Shown here one piece after another: positions 45,837 through 56,803 of a stretch of 64,000 bases of DNA (position 1 is the stretch's first letter; every line of letters starts with the position of its first letter). The DNA comes from Cercis canadensis (lineage: Eukaryota > Streptophyta > Magnoliopsida > Fabales > Fabaceae), in assembly GCA_003255065.1 (NCBI GenBank), contig QAOA01005839.1, forward strand, positions 199,877 through 263,876, written 5' to 3'. The notes under the pieces are model-generated. The model worked only from the letters and a program-made list of their open reading frames with translations, was not told where the DNA came from and did no database searches. A program made the position numbers and the translations under genes.

Positions 45837-46612
45837 CTACATAGAAAAACTAATTACTACATGAATACATCAAGAAGGAATCTTAACTAGCTTGAATCCT
45901 CGTTTTGTTTTCCTATCATCTTGGAATTAACATGGTCACAAATGCCACGTTGTCGATAGTGAAGGCCTCTCATGAGAGAGAGAAAGAAACAATGAGAATG
46001 GGAGAGGCGAAATTTGTGAAGTGGAGAAGGGAAGGGCGATGTCAAGCCAATAGGAGAAAGTGACGAGTGAGATGTGTGCCTCGTAAAGAAGGGTAATTTT
46101 ATCATTTTGATTTTTTGGCATAAAGTTAAAAATAAAAAATCTAGAGAGAATATTCTTAAAAGCTACGAGTTAACTTGGTTTATGTATAGGTTTTATAAAT
46201 AGAGAGAAGGTAAGTGTAAAAAGGCTATATAGAGTAATTTACTCTTAAAATTCATTTCAACTTGTCCTGAACCTAATACACTTACATTAAATTATGTTAA
46301 CACTCATAGTTAGTGACTTAATTAAATCTTTCAAGATCTTGAACCAAATCGCCAACTCACCAACTTGAATGAAGGTATCTTTTTCAATTATTGATGTTCA
46401 AATCCCAATAGATTTTATTATAATCACTGCACCGTCAACATTTTCCTCATGCCTAATATTCTACTAGTTTTAATACCTTTATGCATGCTCGTCAACATGT
46501 ACATTTTATAAATTTCTTTATGAATTACAACCAGTGTGTCTATATCATACTGATTATTTTTAGACAAATTAATTTTAAGATTATAGTATATCTTTTATCT
46601 TTTTGTAGTATT

Positions 46613-46987
46613 TGTTATTTTTGAGAAGTTTGATGAAGCAGTTCCAGATGAAGAAACACGTGAGAGCAGAGAAGGAGAAGTTACACCAGATTAAACCAGA
46701 AGCAGAAAATGAAAGAGCAAAGGGAGAAAGGGAGAGATGAAGTTTGAAGAGGAAAGTGCATCTGAATAGTAATCTTTCTCATTAACCAAATCACGTACAT
46801 TAGCATCCTTTTATAGAAGGATGGCTTACAAAAGCATAATTACATTTCAATACTAACAGCTGACGTGGCATAACTAATTGACTTAATTAACAGCTAGCCT
46901 AATTAACTAACTAACTAGCATTACCAGCTAATCAATTAACTAAGCTACCCTTTGTCCAAAGCTGCCACGTGGTGTAACTGCTTAACA
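46613..46987 (-). mobile_element. 3' LTR of a Copia retrotransposon
   Basis: 375 bp, with ends TGTTA...TAACA. In the minus orientation it starts TGTTAAGCAGTTACACCACG right after a polypurine tract (GAGGGGGAA, 46988-46996) and contains a TATA motif tctataaaagg. No matching 5' LTR lies in the window. Confidence 0.82.
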
Positions 46988-47556
46988 TTCCCCCTCAAAC
47001 TAGCAGGACGAGGAAGAACTAATAGTTTGAACCTGTTAGCAAAAAAACTAGAAGTAGGCAGTGACTTGGTAAGCATGTCAGCAGCATGATCAAGAGAGGG
47101 AATGTGACAGATTTTAAGGGACTGATTTTGCACCTTCTCTCTAATGAAATGATAGTCAATTTCTATATGTTTAGTGTGAGCATGCAACACTGGATTTGCA
47201 GCCAAGAATGTGGCACCGATGTTGTCACAGAGAAGCAAAGGAACCTGAGGAAGTTTAAAGTGAAGCTCTTGGAGAAGAGATTGCAACCACTAGAGCTCAG
47301 AAACAGCATTAGCCAAGGCCCTGTACTCAACCTCTGTGCTAGACCTTGAAACCACCTTTTGTTTCCCTGAGCACCAAGAGACAAGGCTGTTCCCAAAGAA
47401 GATAGCATGACCACTGGTGCTGCGATTGTCATCAGGACAGCCAGCCCAGTCAGAGTCAGAATAGGTCACCAAAGGAAGAGAAACAACACGAGTGAAGGTG
47501 AGACCAAAATGAAGAGTGCCCTTGAGATATCTAAGTACACGCTTGTCTACCTTAAG
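46988..47556 (-). pseudogene. Copia polyprotein remnant, RNase H domain
   Basis: The minus frame reads KVDKRVLRYLKGTLHFGL, then YSDSDWAGCPDDNRSTSG, VSRSSTEVEYRALANAVSEL, stop TAG (47292-47290), then the Trp-less continuation [28 protein letters not shown] and [14 protein letters not shown]. These are the Copia RNase H hallmarks. It is cut off upstream at about 47556, so the integrase and reverse transcriptase are missing. Confidence 0.9.
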
Positions 47557-47673
47557 GTGTGTTATTTATATAAAAACAAAACAAAAATTGAAAAACATTT
47601 TCTTTAAGATTCAAAATATCTCCAAAACAATAAACCAACCAAACTCTTAATAGTTAAACTTTGTTATGTGAAG

Positions 47674-47675
<2 letters not shown>

Positions 47676-47706
<31 letters not shown>
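47676..47706. repeat. (AT)n microsatellite
   Basis: About 15 AT units. It is probably variable between individuals. Confidence 0.85.
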
Positions 47707-47708
<2 letters not shown>

Positions 47709-47930
47709 CCCTTGGTGAACTATTTTTAGATTTTCTTTAAAATGATGCAATTTTAAAAATAAAATAAAATTAGTGAATTGTTCGGTTATGTAAAATCGGA
47801 CTGGTTCAAACTGGTTTACTCTGGTTTTCACCAGTTTAATTGTTCTAGCAGTTTAACCCCCTAACCAAAGTGAAATCTAGACCAAGCACTAGTTGAACCG
47901 CTCGGTCCGATCCATTTTTTAAAACACTGC

Positions 47931-47992
47931 TACCAAGTATGCCTTTTCATACGTAATTAATATGAGATCAACTTCTAACTCTGAGACATCTT
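47931..47992 (+). pseudogene. relic of a beta-glucosidase exon 1/intron 1 junction
   Basis: taccaagtatgccttttcat and the following 45 bases match the junction and start of intron 1 of the GH1 gene at 62059-62120 (ataccaggtatgccttttca). It is a scrap of a lost GH1 copy. Confidence 0.6.
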
Positions 47993-47994
47993 AA

Positions 47995-48095
47995 GTAAAG
48001 GTTCATGAATGATTTTATATGTAACACCCCCTGCATGCGAAAGTCATTTGGGCTTGAAGCGTGGACAAAACATATGCCCACTTATACCTTGTGTT
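47995..48095 (-). mobile_element. partial TRIM element copy
   Basis: ggttcatgaatgattttata, then cgaaag and ttgggcttgaagcgtgga match the LTR end, polypurine tract and inner region of the complete TRIM at 54242-54532. Both true termini are lost. Confidence 0.7.
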
Positions 48096-48993
48096 TAATT
48101 AACTTGCATGCCGAAAGGCGAAAACGGTAAGTATACTATTTTGCTCAATTTTGTTTCTACTGCATCGCACTTAATTTTCTTCTCATTTGTAGAGTGCTTC
48201 TAAATGGCACAATAATTTTTTCTAAAAGAAAGCACAAGATACACACGGGAGGTAAAGATTCACTTTATTGAGACCAACAGCCAAACAGGTGGAAAATGCT
48301 AAAAACCAATGGGTAAAAATGTCAACAAGACACCAATGGGTTCCTTATACCATTGTACATTTCAGGTTTGGCATTGCGAAGAGGCTGTTTTTCTTTTTCT
48401 CCTCATGAAAAATATTCAAGAAAATTAATCAATTAGTTTAATATGTTATAGTTAAACGAATTTATATCTGTCCTTATAAGAATACTCCTATAAATTGAGC
48501 ACGAGGCTTTCATTATGGAGATTTCAAATTCAAATTCTACTAATGACAGATAAACATAAATTCATAAATATACCCCTTCTTGTGTAGTTTCCAACAAACC
48601 AACATTTTTTTATCAGAGTGATTATTTTCTTAAAAGTAAAATACTGTTTTGATTATTGAATAATTATCAAGTTATGTAGTTTCTAATTTATTTTTAGTGT
48701 TACTTTAATTCTTTACTTTATTTTTCATATGCCAATTTAGTCATTTGTCTAAGTCAGTTAATAAGGTTTGGTGAAAAAGTTTGTGACATGTTAAGTGTTG
48801 ATTTGACTGTTATATATGGTGACATGTCTCATTAAAAAAGAAAATCTCTCTCTCTCTCTCCCCCACTATAACCAAAAAAGCACGAGTTAACAATAAATTG
48901 ACCAGCCCATGAGGATGCCCATATAGCAGCACCCACCACCAGGAAGTAAAATACGTACTGCAATATAACACAAAATGCAGTGGGTTTCAAATT

Positions 48994-49359
48994 TTAATTC
49001 ACATTCATGTCCATATTACAAAGCATCTTATTGTGAATTATATTACCTTGACAACTTCCTGTGTCATCAGCGAATCTGAAAAGCTCGCCGAAGCCAAAAG
49101 AGGCAACAGTCTCAGGCTTCTCCCCGCTACTACTAGTACCATTAGGGACACCACCACCACCACCGCCACTGCCATCTTTCTTGGGTTCAGAGCTGTCCAT
49201 TTCTCTTGGCTCTTGTTTGGTCGCACCCTCTTGACCAGGGTCGTCTGCCTTCGAGCCTGTGTCTTCCGCTGTTGGCGTTGATGGGTTGGTTTTATATGGC
49301 TCAGAAATAGGAGGAGCAGCAGACACCAGCTCAAGGCGCATTTCGGACCATCTCCTCAT
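48994..49359 (-). pseudogene. captured N-terminal exon of an ABCB1-like (P-glycoprotein) auxin transporter
   Basis: From ATG 49359 the frame reads MRRWSEMRLELVSAAPPISE, a Pro/Thr/Gly-rich stretch with six glycines, then SSGEKPETVASFGFGELFRF followed by AD. The W.W/RWSEM..LELV opening and the FGELFRFAD exon end are those of plant ABCB1, just before the first membrane span. After FAD the sequence leaves homology (DTGSCQG) and stops at 48994; no membrane or nucleotide-binding domains follow. A possible acceptor (gttaatgtag) lies directly upstream. It could be transcribed as part of a chimeric RNA, but cannot make a transporter. Confidence 0.72.
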
Positions 49360-49631
49360 CACTACATTAACAGATAAACACTTAAGAGCTCAGAAATTTT
49401 AATTGACATGAGGCACCCATTGTGAGCTCATATTTAAGCTTCAAAATCTCTTACAAACAAGGCTTCCACAAATCAACAAAATAATAATACTTTACATCAT
49501 GAAACCTATTTATGCAGAAAATATTGCCATTATACAACTTTATAGCGAAAAATTATAAAGAGAACTGCTGCTCAATTATTTTTCACACATCATGGCCATA
49601 CCATCTGCAATTTTCCATAAGAAACTGCATT

Positions 49632-49772
49632 TTAAACCTTGGGTTTCTTCTCATATCCTTCTGATCCTTTGAATATCCTGGGAAGGATACATCGGCCACC
49701 AAACCGTTGCTGCAAGTAGATAATTGCAGCAAACAAGAGACCTCCCAAGGGAATGACAATATCCCATGGGGA
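49632..49772 (-). pseudogene. captured C-terminal fragment of an unidentified membrane protein
   Basis: The minus frame reads WDIVIPLGGLLFAAIIYLQQ, then RFGGRCILPRIFKGSEGYEK, KPKV and stop. It has one hydrophobic helix (IVIPLGGLLFAAIIYL) followed by a basic tail, typical of the end of a polytopic or tail-anchored protein. I do not recognise the donor gene. It lies inside the Mutator-like element, between the right arm and the ABCB1 fragment. Confidence 0.55.
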
Positions 49773-50483
49773 CGATGGGGAAGAGAGAGAGGGAGAAATG
49801 AGAGAGAGAGGAAGAGTTGCAGAGGGAGGGGCAGGGACGATGGGAGAGAGGGAGAGAGAGAGTATTTTTCTTTTTAATTTTTTTTTAATGTATCACGTTA
49901 CCACATAATGGCCATGCCAGAACTTAATGTGCAACTAAACTTTTCTATCAAACTTCACTAATTGATCTAAATAAATGACTAAATTAGCTAACAAATAAAT
50001 ATATTGAGAACTAAAGTGGTATCAAAAATAAATTAAAGACTAAAGTGGTAGCGTGATAATTTTTCAAAGACCAAAATGATATTTTACTCTTCTTATAAAC
50101 TAAACAGGATTATTCACAATTCATGTTTTTGTCCAATGAATTAAGGATGTTGTTATGCTAGTGGGTACAATATTTGTGCTTTTTGTAATTTTTTTCTTTG
50201 TAATCTTGGTTCATGAAGACAATTTCCTTTCAGTGAGCACATGTAATACCTTATTTCTTTTTACTCTTGAAGAGAAACATACTCTTGTGCACTTCCCTTA
50301 GATTTTGGGAACCAGATTTTGAATGTTGAGTTTCTACGAGAAGTTTCAGATCATGGGAATCGGGTACTGAACCTAATGGCTGCTTGGTTTCTAAACATTG
50401 TTTAACATTATTCTAGACACAAGTGATCTTTCTTAACTCTAAGACGTCCCAGTTTGTTTCCATGAAAATAAACTCAGTATTCA

Positions 50484-51632
50484 ATCCTTGGTTATTTTTT
50501 TAGATCATTCGAAAAATAATACACCTGATGCTTAATTAGCTGGTATACCATGAGAATGAATCATTGCAAATGCAATAATTCCTTACATGCCAAACCTGCC
50601 ACATCAAATGGACAGCAAAACTATCACCTCCTTCTTAGTGACAGTCATTAAATATTTTTTGTATTCATAAAGAAATGACTTTTGTAATTTGTGGAGATGC
50701 AAAAACTTAGCAACAAACTCCAAAGGTATATCAAACTTTCAGCAGTTTTCAATTAGATTAAACAAGCAGTATACCAAATTTGCTCTCTCGTTATTAAGAT
50801 TTGGGACAAATTTTTATTTTAAGTTTAGGTAATGCACTTTAGAAAGTAAGTGTAGAGAATAATGGTTGATGAAAAAATCAAGGGTTAAAATTACAATAAA
50901 GTATATGCAATTGGATAACGATTTATAGATTTTTCAAAATCTACTCTCTAAATCTTTTATTAGTGGCTATAAAAATATAATTTACTCTCTAAAAGTACAG
51001 CCTTCTTTAGAGTATCTATCCATAATTCAATTAAGAATGTATTATGATCATGATCAATCGTTGACAAAGTCATCATATTGTTAAGAAACATTTTGTTTTA
51101 ATAACTGCTGCAAGTATCAAATTTAGAAAAACAATTTTATTAAGATTTCCTCAAGTACCTGAAATTTAATATAAATATTTTCATTGATGCTAATTTCCTC
51201 GAATAAATGGAATTTAATAAGATTTCCATGCTTCTAAACAGCAAAATTGGCTCACTCAAATATAAAGGGAAAAAAAAATTGTCTCTTTAACTTTACCAAA
51301 GATCTGAACTATGGATAACCACAACCAGTGTAGCTTCTATAAATTAGTGATAGCCAGTGAGAAACAGAGACATGAAAAATTAGTAATAGTGTAAGCCACG
51401 TGATACCAAAATGCTAATTTTGGTAAACTAGAGATAGTGACCATGAGAGAAGGGGAAATAGTGTATATAATTTGAGTTATATGAAACAAGTGTTATGGAT
51501 TTAATAAAATATAATTAAGGGGATCTAATTAAATTAAGAGATTAGTAATTGTAAATGTTTGAAATATCTAATGTGAAGTAAAGTAGTATCTACGAAGTAG
51601 AGCTCTGAACAAAAACTTGGAAAAACTGTGGT
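50484..51632. repeat. segments duplicated at 57.5-58.6 kb in rearranged order
   Basis: Three blocks recur: 50484-50610 matches about 58441-58560, 51120-51240 matches about 58012-58450 (interrupted there by a MITE), and 51453-51632 matches 57470-57630. Orientation is kept but block order is reversed. The block at 51120-51240 lacks the MITE and so preserves its empty target (ataaatattttcattgatg). Confidence 0.75.
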
Positions 51633-52169
51633 TCAAGCAATTCCTCAATAATTAGCCCTTGCACATGATAATTATTACTTATGTATTTCATTTTATAATT
51701 ATTACTTATGTTCTTGTTGATCTAATGGTGTTTTCTAAGTCTTCAGTATCAAGAGGTTTATTGTTAGAATCCTATCTCAATTACTACCAAAAAAAAATCC
51801 TATCTCAATTGTTCTCTTTCTAGCGCAATGTGCTACTTGTTACCAAAATAAATAAATATGTTAATAATATGAATATTATAATAAATTTTTAGGAATTGTT
51901 ATAACGCTACTACCCTTCTTAAAAAAATTTATTTAGATATTATAATAAATTTTACAATGAATAACTCTCGTTTTAAGGCTCATTACAAAGTTCTTGCAAG
52001 ACCAAAGTGATTTCCAATCATAAGTCAAATAAGTTAAACACTAGCCTAAGTGCACGAATTGGGCCACAATGAATAAGTGTTATTTTGTATAAAATTTATC
52101 TTATAACTTTCAATTTATGTTACTATATTTCGTGTCTTGAAAAATTTTCTTGTAAGACCTTGTTATCCT
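51633..52169. other. AT-rich spacer
   Basis: No gene or repeat with definable ends is seen. Confidence 0.5.
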
Positions 52170-52481
52170 TAGAGCTGGCAATAGGTCGGGCCAAGTTTGA
52201 AATCGGGTTAGGCTAGGCCAGACTGATTTTATTCGGGCTTATGTTTTGCTGGCCTAGCCCAACCCTGTGCTGGGTCACGGGCCAGCCCAACCCTACTTTG
52301 AATTTCTCAATTTTTTTGTTAAAATGAAAGAAAATATGATGAAATAGACAAATACATATATACTAATGATCCAACTTATACAATATGAGCATTGTTAAAA
52401 TATTAGCTGTAAATAATGTAGTTATTATAGCATATGTTTATGCTTATAATTAGCTTATGATTAGGCCCATGATTAGGTCCG

Positions 52482-52988
52482 TTATTGTTGTACAGTTAGT
52501 ATAAATAATAGATGTAAGAAGCTAGTCTCACAACCTTTTCCACTATTCTCACAAGCATGATCAGCCAACATGGCACCCACATCATGGAACTTAGGAATTA
52601 TATTACACTTTGGAAGGTGGCATCTTAAATGAGTAGTATCTGCTGTTGATGGATAACTATATTCTTTCCCACAAGCCTTACATTTACATTTTTCTTTCCC
52701 ATCTACCAAACCAATCTTTTCAAAATAACCACAAATCTCAGAGGCATTAGGCCTAAGTTTCTTAACAACATCATTTTTCTCATCATCATCCCTACTAGAA
52801 GTTCTTTTACTACTAGTACCAGCAGTAGTATTCTTAGTATTAGTCCTAATACTAGTAGAAGCATTAGTAGTCTAAATATTAGTACTAGTACCAGTAGTAC
52901 TCTTACTAGCATCAGTAGAAGTTTCTAATATTTGTAATTCATCATCCATAGAATCAAAATCGATTTTGAATTCCATAACTACACATAG
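52482..52988 (-). pseudogene. BED zinc finger of a hAT transposase, with an in-frame stop
   Basis: From ATG 52976-52978 the frame reads MEFKIDFDSMDDELQILETS, then a Ser/Thr-rich segment broken by TAG near 52874. It continues with NDVVKKLRPNASEICGYFEK and the finger C-K-A-C (x-GKEYSYPSTADTTHL-) R-C-H. This is the C-x2-C ... H-x(3-5)-[HC] BED finger that binds the transposon ends. It lacks the hAT dimerisation domain. Confidence 0.75.
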
Positions 52989-53159
52989 TCCAAATGCACA
53001 ATAATTATAATTATACTCAAACTTTCAAACATATGTTATATATATGTACAGTACAACAAATCAACAATCAAAACAATTAGAGCAAATAAAATCCAGACAT
53101 CCATGTGCAAAATCAAATAAACACAAAAATAAATAGACATTTAATCAACACAGTGTAGT

Positions 53160-53640
53160 TTCTTAGTCTCTTTCTCTCTCTTGTTCTGTTTGCTATGCGT
53201 TTATGATAAAGTAACAAGTTTTATCCCATTTAATTCTTTTATTTGCCATTAAATTTCTCTTTATTCTGTTTTCAATTTTGGAATTGCTTGTGCATGCAGA
53301 ACGGCAAACAAGAAAGATCAACAATTTAGTGTGTGCCCATTCTCTAGTAAACAAGAAAGATCAACAAGCACTTGCTCGAACCATTCCAAGGAACAAGAAA
53401 ACAACTTCACAAGCACCTAGTTAATATAGGACACACTAAAACTTATGTAATGTCAAACTTGCCCAATGATTGCTTCCATACTACCAACCAACCTACAGAA
53501 CTAGTATGTTGCAGTAAAATTACAAAAAGAGGAACAGCAAACTCCAAGAAACTAACAAAAAGAAGTAAAACTTTCATCTTCCCGTAAAGGTTATACAAAT
53601 AAGTACCACAATTGGTAAAAGCAGCAAGGGAAAGAAAGAA
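53160..53640. other. non-coding interior of the hAT element
   Basis: No conserved frame is found between the BED exon and the purine-rich 5' region of the element. I see nothing else here. Confidence 0.4.
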
Positions 53641-54241
53641 AGAAAGCGGGGTTTTATTCCTTCACACCTTGCAATTTCGGAATTGATGGTAAATATATTC
53701 CATGTTCTTTTGTGCTAGAAAATTGATGGTAAATCAAAACAGTTGGAGAAGGAAAAAGTACATACCGAAACCACAAGGCCACAACTCGCAACTCGCAAGG
53801 GAGATGCCACAGCACGAGATCAGAGGCGCGGGACGGAGGGAGGCCGGAGGCGAGGGAGATCGGACGGAGGGAGGCCGGAGGCAAGGGAGACCAGACGGAG
53901 GTGAGGCGGCACGATAGTGACAATGAGACTGAGAGACAGTCGAGACTCGAGGTCGAGAGGGAGAATTGAGAATGAGAACTGAGAAGTGAGAGGCGAGGAA
54001 GAAAGAAAATTTCACTTTCAGACTCGGGTGGCTGACTAAGTGAGTAAAAAAAAAAAAAAAAATACAAATTCGGGCCAACCCGAACCGATACCGTTCGGGT
54101 CAATCGGGTCGGTCTAGAATTTGCCCATTTTTTCGGGTCAATAATTTCCCAACCCAGCCAAATTAACGGGTTACACGTCCTCCATAAACATTATTCCCTC
54201 TTTTGCATCCTCTGTGTAATTCCCAACTAGAAACTTGGTTT

Positions 54242-54532
54242 TGTCAAGATCCGATTTAACCTAAAAAGTTAAGCTGATAGGTGAAGGCCCATGAATAGAT
54301 TTATATCTAACACGCCCCCGCACGCGAAAACCTTTTGGGCTTGAAGCGTGGATAAAGCACAAACTCATTTATACCATGTGTTGAAATTTCAATTTAATTG
54401 AGAAAGTGAGGGCATAAGGATTCGATCTCCTGACCGTTTGGTCAAAGAGGCTCTAATACCATGTCAAGATTCGATTCAACCTAAAAACTTAAGCTGATAG
54501 GTGAAGGTCCATGAATATATTTAAATCTAACA
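54242..54532 (-). mobile_element. complete 291-bp TRIM/SMART LTR retrotransposon
   Basis: Two 71-bp LTRs (54242-54312 and 54462-54532), about 91% identical, each with TG...CA ends (read TGTTAGAT...CTTGACA on the minus strand). A perfect 5-bp target duplication GGTTT lies at 54237-54241 and 54533-54537. Directly inside the upstream LTR is the primer-binding site TGGTATTAGAGC (54450-54461), one base from the complement of initiator tRNA-Met. Directly before the downstream LTR is a purine tract GTGCGGGGGCG. The 149-bp interior has no coding capacity. It must have moved with enzymes supplied in trans. Confidence 0.93.
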
Positions 54533-54939
54533 GGTTTCACCTTTTCAAGGAATACCCAATTGTTTTTCCCATTTGGTTTAACTTCCATCTAGCTCCTGGC
54601 CTTGACCTTGACCTTGGGGATTTTCATATCTGGTTTAAGGAAAATATTCTTAACTCGTCCTTAACCCCTTCTAGCATTCCTGCATGGCCCAAAACACAAT
54701 TAGCTACTTTGGGTCTGACAGGCCGCTGGAAGCATTTATATGATTACATTTTAAATAAATTCATTTCCAGAAAAAAAAAAAAAAGATTCCATTAGCCAAA
54801 AAAACGTCAAATTAAAACCTTAATGTAATTTAAAAAAAAAAAGGAATATCTTAATGAATGAGAATGAAGCTCAATGAATCATGTTATGTGAAATAGTATA
54901 TTTAGCACCAGATTTTGCAACAAAAGATTCAATCTTTAC

Positions 54940-55203
54940 CTCTTGCCAACCTAGCTCAAAAGTTTTTCGATTTTCGTCTCTCTCTTGCTCACTGTCAATA
55001 ATTGAGAGAAGGGAAAAGGACGCCCTGAACACCTCATTGATGAGGTTTTGTATTTTGTTTATGTCATTGATGAGTTCCTTTCTGTCTGGACATATAAGTA
55101 ATGAGATAAACCTCCCTATTCTCGATGGCAGTATACCTCCACTTGTCAGCTGCTTTCTGGTTCTGGGCTTGAGTATTGGTCCTTGTCTTCCCAAAACCCC
55201 ATC
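54940..55203 (-). CDS. candidate exon of an unidentified protein (tandem copy 1)
   Basis: Bounded by an acceptor (tttgattag) and a donor (gtaaag), 264 bp, 88 codons, phase 0 on both sides, fully open. It reads DGVLGRQGPILKPRTRKQLT, then SGGILPSRIGRFISLL, ICPDRKELINDINKIQ and so on to KTFELGWQE. No known domain comes to mind; composition is that of a soluble helical protein. There is no ATG at its start in frame, so it must be an internal exon if real. Copy 2 keeps the frame and copy 3 does not. A gene fragment amplified with its introns is as likely as a functional exon. Confidence 0.4.
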
Positions 55204-55540
55204 CTAATCAAAATCTGAACCACACTGATTAAAACTGTAAATATTCCAATGGCCAAGATTCAAAGTGGGGAGGTTGGGGAGGCAATATATTGTGTCCACA
55301 GGACCACAGCATTAATTACTCTTCTGGCTTGAATTTGTTTGAACATTAATCCAGTGCGTATTTGTTTGATTATATCATCATCTTTTCTCCATGCCCAACA
55401 ATGTTAAGCTACATAAGTACTTCCTCTTAACTATGTGAAAGTTCTGTCTAATTTTGAATGCGGTTGAAAAAATATAGTTTTTGAGGATGCAATGAGTCAA
55501 TGACATGCTTGACGTAGATACGTCGCATGGCTATATACAT

Positions 55541-55720
55541 GGATTTGGATCCAGTCATGTCACTTGAGTCATGTTGCTCAAATCTGAGCCGTCCATTTCA
55601 TTAAAGCTCATTTCAACCATTAAATATTAATGTGTTTTAATGGTTGAAATGACCTTAAATAGAATAGACGGCTTAGATCTAAGCAACATGACTCAAGTTA
55701 ACATGACTGGATCTCTTCCC
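55541..55720. mobile_element. 180-bp Mutator-like MITE, family 4
   Basis: It sits in tandem copy 1 only. The flanking duplication ctatatacat (55531-55540 and 55721-55730) is present once in copy 2 (ggctatatacatatatat), giving a direct filled/empty comparison. The arms are inverted: gatccagtcatgt, cttgagtcatgttgct at the left are matched by the reverse of the right end. No coding capacity. Confidence 0.93.
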
Positions 55721-55857
55721 CTATATACATATATATAAATCTTGTAGGTGCACATCATTAGTCTCTCTCTTAAACAACCGGATTAAACTCTAAATTTTCA
55801 ATTGAAATAGTGCACGTTTTTAGCACTAGATTGTGCAAAAAAAGATTCAGTCTTTAC

Positions 55858-56121
55858 CTCTTGCCAGCCTAGCTCAAAAGTTTTTCGATTTTCGTCTCTC
55901 TCTTGCTCACTGTCAATAATTGAGAGAAGGGAAAAGGACGCCCTGAACACCTCATTGATGAGGTTTTGTATTTTGTTTATGTCATTGATGAGTTCCTTTC
56001 TGTCTGGACATATAAGCAATGAGATAAACCTCCCTATTCTCGATTGCAGTATACCTCCACTTGTCAGCTGCTTTCTGGTTCTGGGCTTGAGTATTGGTCC
56101 TTGTCTTCCCAAAACCCCATC
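55858..56121 (-). CDS. candidate exon, tandem copy 2
   Basis: Same 264-bp open exon as copy 1, with few substitutions (for example ILPSRIG becomes ILQSRIG). Splice sites are preserved. The protein is unidentified. Confidence 0.38.
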
Positions 56122-56577
56122 CTAATCAAAATCTGAACCACACTGATTAAAACTGTAAATATTCCAATGGCCAAGATTCAAAGTGGGGAGGTTGGGGAGG
56201 CAATATATTGTGTCCACAGGACCACAGCATTAATTACTCTTCTGGCTTGAATTTGTTTGAACATTAATCCAGTGCGTATTTGTTTGATTATATCATCATC
56301 TTTTCTCCATGCCCAACAATGTTAAGCTACATAAGTACTTCCTCTTAACTATGTGAAAGTTCTGTCTAATTTTGAATGCGGTTGAAAAAATATAGTTTTT
56401 GAGGATGCAATGACATGCTTGACGTAGATACGTCGCATGGCTATATACATATATATAAATCTTGTAGGTGCACATCATTAGTCTCTCTCTTAAACACCCG
56501 GATTAAACTCCAAATTTTCAATTGAAATAGTGCACGTTTTTAGCACTAGATTGTGCAAAAAAAGATTCAGTCTTTAC

Positions 56578-56803
56578 CTCTTGCCATTCTAGCTCAAAAG
56601 TTTCTCGATTTTCGTCTCTCTCTTGCTCACTGTCAATAATTGAGAGAAGGGAAAAGGACGCCCTGAACACCTCATTGATTTCTGTCTGGACATATAAGTA
56701 ATGAGATAAACGTACCTATTCTCGATGGCAGTATACCTCCACTTGTCAGCTGCTTTCTGGTTCTGGGCTTGAGTATTGGTCCTTGTCTTCCCAAAACCCC
56801 ACC
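56578..56803 (-). pseudogene. tandem copy 3 of the candidate exon, frameshifted
   Basis: A 38-bp deletion (cattgat|ttctgtc) shifts the frame after CPDRN, and a stop (TGA) follows two codons later. The acceptor flank is retained. Confidence 0.6.

Larger units (their letters stand above)
48636..50089. mobile_element. Mutator-like element carrying two host gene fragments (Pack-MULE)
   Basis: Inverted arms of about 230-250 bp: the left (48636-48866) reads gtaaaatac..., atttagtcatttgtctaagt..., catta then a TC run. The right (about 49840-50089) read in reverse gives gagtaaaatatcattttggt..., aatttagtcatttatttaga..., tacatta then a CT run. Flanks ttcttaaaa (48627-48635) and ttcttataa (50090-50098) match at 8 of 9 bases. 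The termini resemble MITE family 2. The interior holds an ABCB1 N-terminal fragment and a C-terminal fragment of a membrane protein, both on the minus strand, and no transposase. Confidence 0.82.
52170..54180 (-). mobile_element. decayed hAT-family transposon
   Basis: The left boundary tagagctggcaataggtcgg is a typical plant hAT terminus. Both ends are enriched in GGGC/CGGG subterminal motifs (ggtcgggcc, cgggccagcc; cgggccaacccg, cgggtcaatcgggtcgg). The interior carries a BED zinc finger exon in minus orientation and a GA/GGAGG-rich region (53.8-54.0 kb) upstream of it. The rest of the transposase is missing. The right terminus and the 8-bp duplication are not clear. Confidence 0.6.

Noticed and set aside
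53654..54103. 150-codon minus-strand frame near the hAT end
   Set aside because: Comes from GA/CT-rich subterminal repeat sequence, not a protein-like composition.
54881..56510. Tandem copies read as two LTRs of a retrotransposon
   Set aside because: No TG...CA ends, PBS or purine tract at the copy borders, and a third copy follows directly.
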